Under the pieces are notes generated by a model that was not told the DNA's origin, ran no database searches, and was given only the letters and a program-made list of their open reading frames with translations. Below, one piece after another: positions 38,376 through 47,781 of a stretch of 62,760 nucleotides of DNA; position 1 is the stretch's first letter, and each line of letters begins with the position of its first letter. Source of the stretch: Anaerolineales bacterium UBA2181 (lineage in GTDB: Bacteria > Chloroflexota > Anaerolineae > Promineifilales > UBA4811); assembly GCA_002328075.1 (NCBI GenBank), contig DCVT01000009.1:1-62760 (forward strand). The letters are read 5' to 3'. Both the position numbers and the translations under genes were made by a program.

Positions 38376-38403
38376 ATTATAAGTGATGGGTGGCAGATGT
38401 CAA
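38376..38403 (-). promoter_or_regulatory. rpoC promoter (TTGACA-16-TATAAT)
   Basis: On the minus strand -35 TTGACA is at 38403-38398 and -10 TATAAT, a perfect hexamer, at 38381-38376 with a 16-base spacer. The -35 overlaps the stop codon region of the Nudix gene. It is the strongest promoter-like sequence in the window and makes rpoC expression independent of upstream genes. Confidence 0.85.
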
Positions 38404-38867
38404 GGCCCACGACGTCTGGTGCTGGCTGGCGTGCCGGTACCTTGGTCCACGCACTGCCTTTGGCGGAGGCATTCGCGTATGGCCCGTTCCGTGTACGGGT
38501 CAATGGGTAGCTCCAAAGCCTGCGCAGGCGTGACCCACACATAGGACTGAGCCTCCGAGTTCAGCGTCGCCTCGGTCAATTCGGCCTGGCAGGCAAAATC
38601 GAAAAAGACAAAGTGCCGCCGTTCCCAGAACGAATCGTCGTAGATAAACTCCTGAAAACAGACAAACTCCAGATGGTGGACGTCCAGCCCGGTCTCTTCC
38701 TTGACCTCGCGACGGAGGGCGTCCTCCATCCGCTCGCCCAGTTCGATGTGACCGCCCGGCACCACGTACCGGTTGTGCCACTTGTGGGATCGCATGAGAA
38801 ACAGCAATCCCTGCGGGCTAAAGATCAACGCGCCGACAGTGGGCTCTGGGTAGCTTTGTTCCGCCAT
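38400..38867 (-). CDS. Nudix hydrolase
   Basis: A 155-residue hydrolase of nucleoside diphosphates linked to another group. The Nudix box is complete: GGHIELGERMEDALRREVKE followed by ETGL, preceded by NRYVVP. The start TVGALIFSPQGLLFLMRSHKW is typical of the MutT/ADP-ribose group. The substrate is not determinable. The last codons contain the -35 element of the rpoC promoter. A TATACT lies about 45 bases upstream of its start, but no -35 match accompanies it. Confidence 0.92.
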   Translation of the reverse strand: MAEQSYPEPTVGALIFSPQGLLFLMRSHKWHNRYVVPGGHIELGERMEDALRREVKEETGLDVHHLEFVCFQEFIYDDSFWERRHFVFFDFACQAELTEATLNSEAQSYVWVTPAQALELPIDPYTERAIRECLRQRQCVDQGTGTPASTRRRGP

Positions 38868-38991
38868 TGTCTGATTTGGCCCGATGGCCTACTGCCCCCA
38901 AGTATAACACCGGTGATGCGTTTCGTTATGTGCTGGGTCCGTGCCGACGACGGATCCGCAGGTGGGACCGCAGTTCTGCGGCGACCCGGGC

Positions 38992-39019
38992 TTGACACGA
39001 GCGCGCGGCCTGGTATACT
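38992..39019 (+). promoter_or_regulatory. tRNA-fMet promoter (TTGACA-16-TATACT)
   Basis: TTGACA at 38992-38997 and TATACT at 39014-39019, spacer 16. The predicted start of transcription is a few bases before the mature tRNA 5' end at 39031. The spacer is very GC-rich (GCGCGCGGCC). Confidence 0.85.
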
Positions 39020-39030
39020 TGCTTCGTCGT

Positions 39031-39102
39031 TGCGGGGTAGAGCAGTGGCAGCTCGTCGGGCTCATAACCCGGAGGTCCTTGGTTCGAATCCAAGCCCCGC
39101 TA
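39031..39102 (+). tRNA. Initiator tRNA-Met (CAT anticodon)
   Basis: All arms fold: acceptor GCGGGG/CCCCGC, D arm GAGCAGTGGCAGCTC, anticodon stem TCGGG/CCCGG with loop CTCATAA, and T arm CTTGG-TTCGAAT-CCAAG. Three consecutive G-C pairs in the anticodon stem and an unpaired 1-72 position (T-T here) are marks of the bacterial initiator tRNA. CCA is not encoded; CCT follows the discriminator base. The D loop is two bases shorter than in E. coli. Confidence 0.95.
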
Positions 39103-39107
39103 CCTGA

Positions 39108-39136
39108 ACAAGCCCCCAGTCGGGGGCTTGTTTGTT
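39108..39136 (+). terminator. Intrinsic terminator after tRNA-fMet
   Basis: ACAAGCCCCC and GGGGGCTTGT form a perfect 10-bp stem with a 4-base loop, followed by TTGTTT. It begins six bases after the tRNA. Confidence 0.88.
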
Positions 39137-39592
39137 TCCCCTGACAGCCTTCTTTCTTGAGAGTATCGGGCTGCTTCGGCCGGTGGGGGAAACGTAAGAA
39201 GCCCCCCTGGGGGTCTGGTGGAACCTCCAAGGGTGCGGGGAGGCGGTGGGGGCAACGCGGTGCGCGTCGCGGGCGTTGACGGGCGCTATGTCACATGGTT
39301 ACGAAATCCCCTGGCAGTCTGACGGTGAGTTGTTGTGTGCTCTAGTTGCAGCCGCTTGACAAGGAGCGTCTGCCGTGGCATCCATTGGCCACATCGATCA
39401 TCTTCAAATTATGCATGTAATGCCGGCCGGCAGCTTGACCACCATGGTGGACCAGATCGACCGATAAGTGACCTTGGTCTGGCTCGTCTCAGGCAACACG
39501 CTGCACCGCCGCTCGCCCCAGGGTCTCCCTTGAAGCGGCCTCCCGACGCGGCAATGGCGGTTCGTCCTGTCTCAGCTGGCGTCAAATCCGGT
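39137..39592. other. 456-base stretch with no supported gene
   Basis: It contains a short GC-rich hairpin (CCCCCC/GGGG near 39205) and otherwise only frames without recognisable content. It separates the tRNA from a decayed transposase, so it may be old mobile-element debris. Confidence 0.45.
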
Positions 39593-39963
39593 TCACGGGT
39601 GAGACACGAATCGTGTCGAGTAGCGTCTTAGCTCGGGGATAACCTCTAGCTCGCCGTGATGGACCAGATGCTGGGCCATCCTGACCAGGTTGCGCGGGAT
39701 CCGTTCGGCGCAGACATCATCACCATTCTCCGCGATAGCCTTGAGCGATGAGTGGACGGCCACGCCACAGGTGTGCCCTCGCTGTCCCGATGCCGCTGAC
39801 GGCAGGGATCCCAACTCATCAGCCGGATGAGGCTCTTTCGATGCAGGCCGGTCGCCTCCTCCATCTCGTCCAATAGCCGGCTCCGCTTAACGTGGGTCGC
39901 TCCCGGGTAAGCCCTGCGCCTGATCCTCACGTACTTATGTTCATCGATGGTCAGTCGATCTTG
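39593..39963 (-). pseudogene. Decayed DDE integrase-type transposase fragment
   Basis: One frame reads YVRIRRRAYPGATHVKRSRL, then LDEMEEATGLHRKSLIRLM, the HTH start of a known class of integrase-core transposases. Sense then continues in another frame with VHSSLKAIAENGDDVCAERI and RNLVRMAQHLVHHGELEVI. At least one frameshift and the loss of the whole catalytic domain show it is not functional. It lies about 500 bases beyond the 3' end of the tRNA-fMet gene, at the start of the accessory region. The 5' end of the remnant is uncertain. Confidence 0.7.
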
Positions 39964-40013
39964 ACCATTCGTAGTTCGGTAACATCTGAGGTGAACCAAT
40001 ACGCCAGCGAGAT

Positions 40014-40042
40014 TTGTACCCCGCATGCACCTATGCTATACT
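40014..40042 (+). promoter_or_regulatory. Promoter of the secreted GH13 gene (TTGTAC-17-TATACT)
   Basis: TTGTAC at 40014-40019 and TATACT at 40037-40042 with a 17-base spacer. The leader to the ATG at 40209 would be about 160 bases, with no obvious riboswitch. Confidence 0.55.
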
Positions 40043-40208
40043 TCCCATAGGCGGATGTGACGAAAACACCTCGCGTCGGGCGCAGAGCCCGCGACTGCGA
40101 CAAAGATGGTGGGTGCACCCTGGTACGACAGTACTGCCAATCGCCTTCCATTTGGACCCTCTGGCGTGGGCCACTATCCTGTGCGCCGAGGCGTGAACGA
40201 GGACGAAC

Positions 40209-43200
40209 ATGAGCAAAAGATTCCGACCTGCAGCACTCGCCGGATGCTCTGGCCTGCTGGCCATTCTGGGACTCGTTCTGATGCTGACACGGCCGGCCAT
40301 CGGCGCCGCCACGGTCGGTGACGGCCTGCTCTACCCGGCTTACGGCCCGGCGCTCGCCGTCGACCCGGCCGGCGACCTCGCCTCCCCCGGCCCGGCCGAC
40401 TGGGTTGGCACCAGGTGGACCGATGTCATCAGCCTGCACGTGACGAACGATACACAGAACCTGTACGTCCTGATCCCGCTGCCGTCCTATGACCACACCG
40501 AATCGACCGGCTCGTTTGGGTTGGCTGTGGCCACCGGCCGGTACACCGCCACCGGCGGGAGCGCACCGACCGACCCGTGGGGCAACGCCATCACGCTTGC
40601 CTACACCGCCACCCTCGCCAACGTCGGCGCGACGCCGGTGGTCCTCCCCCACCGCATCATCCCCGATGTGCTCGTTCGGGGCAACATCGTGGGCCGTGAC
40701 TGCTGTGGCTTTAGCGACAACGGTTGGACCGAGCTGCGCCGCTGGAACGGCAGTGATTATGGGACCGGCGGTGGGCAGAACTGGGGTGGCCTTGGCGGCG
40801 GGGTGATGGTCGGCGAGCGGATCGCGTTCACCGATGGCGGTGGGTTCGAGCTGGCGGTTCCGCTGTCCGCGCTGGACCTGGCCACCATCGCCGGCGCCCA
40901 GATCCACCTCCAGTTCTATGCGACCCAGACCGAAGGGAGCAAGGGCGCCTACGACATGGTGCCCTCGGATGACCAGTCGACCGGCTGGAACGACCCGACC
41001 ACCCAACGCTACCTGGCGACCTACATCCTGACCGCAACGCAGGACGTGATCGTCACCGCGCCGGCCGAGGGGGCGCATTTTGTGCGCCCGATGATCGCGG
41101 TGACCGGCTATGTCACGCCGACCGGCGCGGTATCGGTTTCGGTGACGCTGGACGCCAGCGGGCCGTTCTATCCGGCACTTGACTCGCAGGGCCGCTTTGC
41201 CCAGCCGGTCACGCTCAGCGGCGGCTGCAACACGATCACGGTGAACGCCCAGAGTGCGCTGGGCAGCGGCGTCGCCGTCAGGCGTGTCACCTACGGCCCG
41301 CTGGTGACGATCGCCGCGCCGGAACCCGGGCAGCACTTTGTCGCCACGGTGGCCGATGTGCTGGGCGTGGCCGCGCCGGCCGAGGGCGTGACCGTCACCC
41401 TCGACGTCAACGGGACGGTCTATACGCCCGTCGTCGACCCCGCGAGCGGCGCCTTTGCCCAGGTGGTGCCGCTCCAGAACGGAGTCAACACCATCACCAC
41501 CACGGCCGCCAATGTCAGCGGCAGCGTGGTCGACGTGCGCCGGGTCACGCAGGGCTCGGCCTCCCACGACGACGACGTCTGGTGGGGCTGTCTTGGCCAC
41601 ATGACGCGCGACGAGGTCTACCGCGACCCGTGGGGTGCGCAGCCGGCCGGCAGCACGGTCACACTGCGGGTGCGGGCGTGTGCCGGCGACCTGACCGGGG
41701 CGACGCTCTATGCGTGGCCGGCCAACCTGGCGGCCGTGGTCGCTCCGATGACCGTTTCGACGGCGGTCACCGATCCCCTGGGTGATTACGAGTATTGGGA
41801 GGCGGCCGTCACCCTGCCCGTCACCCCGACGGTCTTTTTCTACAAGCTCCAGGTGACTGACGGCAGCGATACCGACTGGTACGTCGACGACATCGAGTTC
41901 GACGGCCGGAACGGCTGGGGCCGCGCCTACGACAACGACGGGGGCTTTGGCTATGCCTTTGACGTGACCGTCTACGACCCTGACTTTGAGGTGCCCGACT
42001 GGCTTCAGAACGCGGTCGTCTATCAGATCTTTTCCGACCGTTTTCGCGACGGCGATCCGACGAACAACGTCGTATCGGGCACGTATCCGTTCTACGAGAA
42101 TCCAAGCAGCGGCATCACCTACACTACCTGGAACGCGTCGGTGATCGATCCGCGCGCGCCTGGGCCGTTCCAGAACCGCTGGAGCCAGGATTTCTGCGGC
42201 GGCGACCTGCAGGGAGTGATCGACCAGCTCGACTATCTCCATTCGCTGGGCGTGACGGCGGTCTATCTCAACCCGATCTTTTGGTCGCCTTCGAATCACA
42301 AGTACGATACGACCGACTTTGGTCGGATCGATCCACGTTTTGGCGACGAGGACACCTTTGGCTTGCTGCTCGCCGAGGCGGAGGCGCGCGGCATGGTGGT
42401 GGTTCTGGACGGCGTGTTCAACCACGCATCGTCCGACAGCGTCTATTTCGATCGCTACGGCCGACATCCCACACTGGGGGCGTGCGAGAGCCCGGTCTCG
42501 CCCTACCGCGACTGGTTTCGCCTTTTCGACGTGACGCCGGGCAGCGGCCCGTGCGTCGGCTCTGACGGCAGCCCCAACGGCGCCAACTATCAGAGCTGGT
42601 GGGGGTACGATACGTTGCCACTGCTGAACAGCGAGCACGCCGAGGTGCGGCAGTACTTTTGGGACCACGATCCCGCCGCCGCCATCGGCGGGAAGTGGAT
42701 TGTATCGGGCGCCCTGGGCTGGCGGCTGGACGTGGGCGGGGACATTGACAGCGGCGCCTGGCACGCGCCGACCAATGACTACTGGGAGGGCTTTCGCCAG
42801 ACGGTCAAGGAGGCCAACCCCGAGGCGGCGATTTTCGGCGAGGAATGGGGCGATGCCCGCTCGTGGCTGCTGGGCGCCGAGTGGGACAGCGTGATGAATT
42901 ATCGCTTTCGCAGTGCGCTGCTCAGTTTTATGCGCGACCGTGTCTATCGGGACAATGACAACAACGATTCGTCATCGGGCGGCACGCTCCGTCCGATCAC
43001 GGTGAGCGAGTTCGACCGCTGGCTGCGCCAGATTCAGGAGGACTATCCGCCGCAAGCGTGGTATGGGATGGTCAACCTGGTCGGCTCGCATGATACCAAC
43101 CGGGTGCGCTTTGTGCTGGGCAAGTGGCAACTGGGGTACGACCAGGATGATCCGCTACCCTACGACCCGGCGACCGACTTCACTGCGGCGGCGACCGATC

Positions 43201-43745
43201 GGCGGCAGATGCTGATGGCGATCCTCCAGTTCACGCTGCCGGGCTCGCCGATGGTCTATTACGGCGATGAGGTGGGGATCGACGCGCCCGGCCGCTGGTA
43301 CGGCAGCAAGTGGGAGGATGACCCGTACAACCGGGTGCCATTCCCGTGGGACGACACGCCCGGCGACTATGTGGCGCGCGATGACGTCCGCAGCCACTAT
43401 GCGCGGCTGGGGAAGATCCGGGGTGCGCATCCGGCGCTGCGCACAGGCACGTTCGACACACTGCTGATCGAAGACGCGCGCCTGGTCTATGCCTTTGGGC
43501 GCACGCTGGGGACCGCTGAGACGGCGGTGGTGATTGTCAACCGGGGCGCGGCGGCCCAGACCGTGACCGTCGACCTGGCGGGACACGTGGCCGACGGCAC
43601 GCGGCTGACCGACCGGCTCAACCAGACGCAGTATACCGTGAGCGGGGGCAAGGTGACGTTGGACCTGGCCGGGGAATGGGGTGCGATCCTGACCACCACC
43701 CCCGAGCACAGGATCTACCTTCCGCTGGTTTTGCGCGGGCATTGA
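40209..43745 (+). CDS. Secreted GH13 alpha-amylase-family glycosidase
   Basis: A 1178-residue exported alpha-glucan hydrolase. The signal peptide ends near RPAIGAA. The N-terminal 370 residues are beta-rich modules. A short DDDVWWGCLGHMTRDEVYRD element, typical before GH13 modules acting on maltodextrin or pullulan, precedes the barrel. Conserved regions: VFNHASSD, GWRLDVGGDI with the nucleophile Asp (about residue 840), IFGEEWGDA with the acid/base Glu (about 878), and VGSHDTNR with the transition-state Asp (about 960). It ends RIYLPLVLRGH. GAGGACGAAC precedes the ATG. Neopullulanase or amylopullulanase activity is likely. Confidence 0.93.
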   Translation: MSKRFRPAALAGCSGLLAILGLVLMLTRPAIGAATVGDGLLYPAYGPALAVDPAGDLASPGPADWVGTRWTDVISLHVTNDTQNLYVLIPLPSYDHTESTGSFGLAVATGRYTATGGSAPTDPWGNAITLAYTATLANVGATPVVLPHRIIPDVLVRGNIVGRDCCGFSDNGWTELRRWNGSDYGTGGGQNWGGLGGGVMVGERIAFTDGGGFELAVPLSALDLATIAGAQIHLQFYATQTEGSKGAYDMVPSDDQSTGWNDPTTQRYLATYILTATQDVIVTAPAEGAHFVRPMIAVTGYVTPTGAVSVSVTLDASGPFYPALDSQGRFAQPVTLSGGCNTITVNAQSALGSGVAVRRVTYGPLVTIAAPEPGQHFVATVADVLGVAAPAEGVTVTLDVNGTVYTPVVDPASGAFAQVVPLQNGVNTITTTAANVSGSVVDVRRVTQGSASHDDDVWWGCLGHMTRDEVYRDPWGAQPAGSTVTLRVRACAGDLTGATLYAWPANLAAVVAPMTVSTAVTDPLGDYEYWEAAVTLPVTPTVFFYKLQVTDGSDTDWYVDDIEFDGRNGWGRAYDNDGGFGYAFDVTVYDPDFEVPDWLQNAVVYQIFSDRFRDGDPTNNVVSGTYPFYENPSSGITYTTWNASVIDPRAPGPFQNRWSQDFCGGDLQGVIDQLDYLHSLGVTAVYLNPIFWSPSNHKYDTTDFGRIDPRFGDEDTFGLLLAEAEARGMVVVLDGVFNHASSDSVYFDRYGRHPTLGACESPVSPYRDWFRLFDVTPGSGPCVGSDGSPNGANYQSWWGYDTLPLLNSEHAEVRQYFWDHDPAAAIGGKWIVSGALGWRLDVGGDIDSGAWHAPTNDYWEGFRQTVKEANPEAAIFGEEWGDARSWLLGAEWDSVMNYRFRSALLSFMRDRVYRDNDNNDSSSGGTLRPITVSEFDRWLRQIQEDYPPQAWYGMVNLVGSHDTNRVRFVLGKWQLGYDQDDPLPYDPATDFTAAATDRRQMLMAILQFTLPGSPMVYYGDEVGIDAPGRWYGSKWEDDPYNRVPFPWDDTPGDYVARDDVRSHYARLGKIRGAHPALRTGTFDTLLIEDARLVYAFGRTLGTAETAVVIVNRGAAAQTVTVDLAGHVADGTRLTDRLNQTQYTVSGGKVTLDLAGEWGAILTTTPEHRIYLPLVLRGH

Positions 43746-43853
43746 GGGATAGACAGCTGGACGCTGCGTGATGACGACACTCGGAAGGAGGTGGCTATTG
43801 ACCCTTCGTTGGACGGACCGCTCGGTATGGATGTCAATGAATAGGAGGCGATT

Positions 43854-46800
43854 ATGTCGAATGCGAAACGAAATGTGAAAGCTGGGCTCGGTTTGGGTCT
43901 GGCGACGTTGCTGTTCGCCGCCCTGCTGCTGGCTTTGGCCGCGCCGGAGCGGGATGTGCTGGCGCAGAGCTCAGGCGGCCTCGTCATCAGCCAGGTCTAC
44001 GGCGGCGGCGGCAACGTTGGTTCTATCTACACTCACGACTTTATTGAGCTGTTCAACGCCGGCACGGCAACCGTGGACGTTTCCGGATGGTCGGTGCAGT
44101 ATGCGTCGGCTACCGGCACTACCTGGGCGGTCACGACGCTGTCTGGGTCCATACCTCCGGGTGGTTACTATCTGATCCAACAGGCCGCAGGTGCAGGTGG
44201 TACTGCCCCACTGCCGACACCTGACGCCATCGGCACCATTGCGATGGCGGCCAGCAACGCCAAAGTTGCCCTCGTGAACAGCGCGACCCCCCTAACCGGT
44301 GCCTGTCCCGCCGGCGCCAATATCATCGACTTTGTCGGTTACGGCACCGCCAACTGCTATGAGGGTAGTGGGGCAACACCGGCCCTCAGTAACTCCACAG
44401 CGGCGTTGCGCAAGAACGGTGGCTGCACTGACACGGACAACAATGCGCTCGACTTTGTGATCATCACTCCGCCCACACCCCGCAACAGCAGCGTGACCTG
44501 CTACATGTGCGTCGACTTACGCAAAGCTGTGGCGCCGATAACCGACGTTCCCTACCTGGGTACGGTGACGTATACGATCCATCTGGCGCATTCGGGCGGC
44601 GCCGCGGACACGAACGTCCTCTTGACCGATACCCTCCCGGCCGAGGTCGACTTTGGCGCCTGGATCGAGCAGCCCCTGGGAGCGGCGGTGGTCGACGACC
44701 AGATCACCTGGTCAGGCGCGCTGGGTGGCGGAACGGCCATCACCTTTACCTTTTCGGCGGTTCACGTCGGTGATTATGGCGACATCGTGACCAACACCGC
44801 CGTCTTTAGCGGCACTGTCCAGGCGGGTAGCGCCCAGGCCGTCTTTACCGTAGAGGTTCTCATCACCGATGTGACCTTTGTGTACCATGACATCGAAGGC
44901 GTGGTCGAGACCGGAGAAACGGTCTGGCTGGCCGGCGGCTGGAACAGCTGGACGCCGGTTCTGATGGGCGACGCCGGCGGTGGGGTGTATACCTCGACCG
45001 TGCCCAACCTCACCATCGGCGACGAGCACGAGTACAAATACATCGTCAACGATGGCGCCACCGACCATTGGGAATGGCTCAACAGCCTCAACCGCTCCTA
45101 CACCGTGGTGGACGCACCGGAGCGACACGACTACCGCGCGGTGGAGGTCGGTTGGGCCAACCTGCAGTGGCCCTATAGCCTGGAGACGAACGCCGGCGAG
45201 GCGACCGAGCCTGTCTATGGTCAGGTCTACGTTAACAACCTCACCAACCCGGTTGGTCAAGGGCGCGCCATCCTGGCCCAGGTGGGCTATGGCGATATGG
45301 CCGCCGACCCGGCCGGTTGGGACTGGTTCCCGATGGCCTACAGCTTGGATGCGGGCAACAACGACGAGTTTACCGGCGTGATGACCCCCACCGTGGGCGG
45401 CGTCTACTCGTACACAACCCGCTTTGACTGCAACTGGGGCGTTGGCAATCCCAACGCCGGGTGGTATTACGCCGTCGAGCGGGGCGTGCTCACCTCCCAG
45501 ATCTATGACATCGCGGTCACCAAGACTGCTCTGGTCGATGAGGTCTATGTGTATGACGGCGCCGGCGCGCTGGTGACCTATACCATTCAGATCGAAAACG
45601 TGTCGACGACGTATGCTGCCGACGTGATCACGTTGACCGATGTGCTGCCGCCGGGTTTTATGTACGTCCTGGACGACAGCGGAGTGCCGCTGGTTGGAAC
45701 GGGCACCCCGGCCGATCCACTGACCTGGGTCTGGGACGCTCCGCTGGCGGCTGGCGGGGCGATGAGCTTCAAGCTCACCCTGCTCGCCACGGACGGCATC
45801 GACGAATCCGGCGTGTTGGTCAATATGGCCGCCATTGAGGCCGATCCTCCGGATTGGGTAGCGGACAACAACATGGACGCTGCCTCGGTGATGGTCCATC
45901 GCGTCATTCCCATCGGCGCGGCGCGCTTTCGCTGGGGCGAGAGCGTGACCATCGAAGGCATTGTCACTGTCGAACCGGGCGTCTTTACCTACTCGGGCAG
46001 CCCGCGCTACCTGTACATTCAGGACGACACGGGCGGCATACTCGTCTACCGACCGTCGACCGGGCTCGATCCGGTGGGCCGCCACCACCGCGTGCGTGTG
46101 ACCGGCGCCATCAGCGAGTACCGCGATGAGACCCAGATCCTGCCCGCCCAGAACGCCGACGTGGTTGACCTGGGGCTCGGGATCCCGGTCACACCGGCAC
46201 GCGTCGACACCGTCGCTGCTACCGGTGAAGACGTGGAGGGCCAGTTGCTGCAAGTGGCGGGTTACGTCATCGGCAAACCGAATGCCTACACCCTGTACGT
46301 GGACGATGGTTCCGGCATGGTCGAGGTCTACCGCTACTACAACCTGGGCACTCCCGGCGACCCCAACTATACTGACTTGACCCCCTACGTGCTGGGCGAC
46401 TATGTCGTGGCTTCCGGCGTGGCGCGTGGCTATAACTACTCTGGTGTGGTCCACCGCGAGCTCTTGCCGCGCGGCCCGGCCGACATCACCGAGCAATACC
46501 CCGTCACCTTTGTCTATCACGACCTGGAGAACGTGGTGCCCGACGGGGTCACGCTCCAGGTGGCCGGCGACCTGAACGGCTGGTCGACCACGGCCACCCC
46601 CATGACCGGTGACGGCGTCACCGGCGTCTACACCGCCACTGTCATCCTCGACGTGACGGCGCCCTACACCCTGTCGTACAAGATCGTGGCCGGCGACAAC
46701 TGGGACGACGGCCGGGGTGACATCCTGAACAGCGGCGACCGCCAGGCGGTCATCAGCGCGCCTGCGACCCTGTACCTCTACCGCGACGTCCACGCGGGCT

Positions 46801-47594
46801 ATGCGGTGCTGAACGGTCCGGCCGTCATCGCCATCACCCTGGGTGAGACCACCCCTGACATAAGCGGCGAGGCGTGGTTCAGCAACATTCCCTTCGGCAC
46901 GGGCCAGGTGCTGCGCGGCCAGATCGGCTATGGCACCGGCGCGGATCCCGCCGGCTGGACCTGGGTGGAGGCGGCGTTTAACGCGCGCTTGGGCAACAAC
47001 GACGTCTTTGCGGCTACGCTCACGCCCACCGCGCCGGGCGTCTACTCGTACACCATCCGCTTTGACGGCAACTGGGCCGCCGGAAACCCCAACAGCACCT
47101 GGCACCTGGGTGATCTGGACGGCGTATATCCGGGCAACGGTTTTGACATCCATAATGTTGGCGTCCTCACGGTGACCCAGCCTGATCTGACCGTCAGCAA
47201 GGACGTGGCACCCAGTGCCGACCTCGACCTGGGCCAGGTGGTGACCTATACCATCACCCTGAGCAACGACGGCGACGGCGCTGCCAACGGAATCGTCCTG
47301 ACTGATACGCTGCCGGTCGGCATCACCTTTGTCGGCTTTGTGACCGCCAACGGCGCAACCCATGACGCGGGCGTCATCAGCTGGAGCGGCAACCTGGCCG
47401 CCGGCGCCGATCTGGTCATTGTCTTTACCGCTACGTTGGATGATGACAGCGCGCTCTATGGCGAGACCATCACCAATCGGGTCGAGTTCGCCTCCGCTAA
47501 CGCCGGAACGGGTTCGGCCACGGCGACGTTTACCGTCAAGCAGCTCTACACCATCTATGCGCCGGTGGTGTTCCTCAACTGGAGAGCCCCCTAG
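43854..47594 (+). CDS. Secreted LTD/DUF11/CBM-like multidomain protein
   Basis: A 1246-residue exported protein with AGGAGG six bases before the ATG and a signal peptide ending near DVLAQ-SS. In order: lamin-tail domain (residues about 43-205; ISQVYGGGGNVGS, DFIELFNAG), a DUF11 repeat (215-335), a starch-binding-like module (340-420; VWLAGGWNSWTPV), a second DUF11 (550-670), an OB-fold segment (690-760; YLYIQDDTGGILVY), a second starch-binding-like module (885-965; VAGDLNGWSTT) and a third DUF11 (1107-1220). It ends IYAPVVFLNWRAP. No catalytic domain is seen. It may help hold alpha-glucan for the upstream GH13 enzyme. Confidence 0.85.
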   Translation: MSNAKRNVKAGLGLGLATLLFAALLLALAAPERDVLAQSSGGLVISQVYGGGGNVGSIYTHDFIELFNAGTATVDVSGWSVQYASATGTTWAVTTLSGSIPPGGYYLIQQAAGAGGTAPLPTPDAIGTIAMAASNAKVALVNSATPLTGACPAGANIIDFVGYGTANCYEGSGATPALSNSTAALRKNGGCTDTDNNALDFVIITPPTPRNSSVTCYMCVDLRKAVAPITDVPYLGTVTYTIHLAHSGGAADTNVLLTDTLPAEVDFGAWIEQPLGAAVVDDQITWSGALGGGTAITFTFSAVHVGDYGDIVTNTAVFSGTVQAGSAQAVFTVEVLITDVTFVYHDIEGVVETGETVWLAGGWNSWTPVLMGDAGGGVYTSTVPNLTIGDEHEYKYIVNDGATDHWEWLNSLNRSYTVVDAPERHDYRAVEVGWANLQWPYSLETNAGEATEPVYGQVYVNNLTNPVGQGRAILAQVGYGDMAADPAGWDWFPMAYSLDAGNNDEFTGVMTPTVGGVYSYTTRFDCNWGVGNPNAGWYYAVERGVLTSQIYDIAVTKTALVDEVYVYDGAGALVTYTIQIENVSTTYAADVITLTDVLPPGFMYVLDDSGVPLVGTGTPADPLTWVWDAPLAAGGAMSFKLTLLATDGIDESGVLVNMAAIEADPPDWVADNNMDAASVMVHRVIPIGAARFRWGESVTIEGIVTVEPGVFTYSGSPRYLYIQDDTGGILVYRPSTGLDPVGRHHRVRVTGAISEYRDETQILPAQNADVVDLGLGIPVTPARVDTVAATGEDVEGQLLQVAGYVIGKPNAYTLYVDDGSGMVEVYRYYNLGTPGDPNYTDLTPYVLGDYVVASGVARGYNYSGVVHRELLPRGPADITEQYPVTFVYHDLENVVPDGVTLQVAGDLNGWSTTATPMTGDGVTGVYTATVILDVTAPYTLSYKIVAGDNWDDGRGDILNSGDRQAVISAPATLYLYRDVHAGYAVLNGPAVIAITLGETTPDISGEAWFSNIPFGTGQVLRGQIGYGTGADPAGWTWVEAAFNARLGNNDVFAATLTPTAPGVYSYTIRFDGNWAAGNPNSTWHLGDLDGVYPGNGFDIHNVGVLTVTQPDLTVSKDVAPSADLDLGQVVTYTITLSNDGDGAANGIVLTDTLPVGITFVGFVTANGATHDAGVISWSGNLAAGADLVIVFTATLDDDSALYGETITNRVEFASANAGTGSATATFTVKQLYTIYAPVVFLNWRAP

Positions 47595-47624
47595 GAGCGC
47601 AAAGGGACGTTTGGATTGAACATA

Positions 47625-47652
47625 GGCGCCAGGCACGCGTGTGCCTGGCGCC
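47625..47652 (+). terminator. Strong hairpin after the LTD/DUF11 gene
   Basis: GGCGCCAGGCAC and GTGCCTGGCGCC form a perfect 12-bp stem with a GCGT loop, 31 bases after the stop. No U tract follows. Likely a transcript-end or RNA-protecting structure. Confidence 0.6.
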
Positions 47653-47781
47653 CGAATCACTCTGGGCCGCCTCGGCGTGCTGTGAGATGGTCGAATCGTG
47701 ACCCAACGCCGGCCGGACGTATGCACCCGATGGACAGGGATCAATTGAACCCCTCAGACCGATTGAAACAGGGAGAGTAAT

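Noticed and set aside
39137..39592. Integrase gene next to the tRNA
   Set aside because: No tyrosine or serine integrase motif is visible; only a DDE-type transposase fragment follows at 39593.
44712..47744. 1010-codon open frame antisense to the LTD/DUF11 gene (also 39951-42764 and 51028-52800)
   Set aside because: Very long antisense frames arise here because GC-rich sense codons avoid complementary stops. The products are Val/Arg/His-rich with no domains or ribosome sites.
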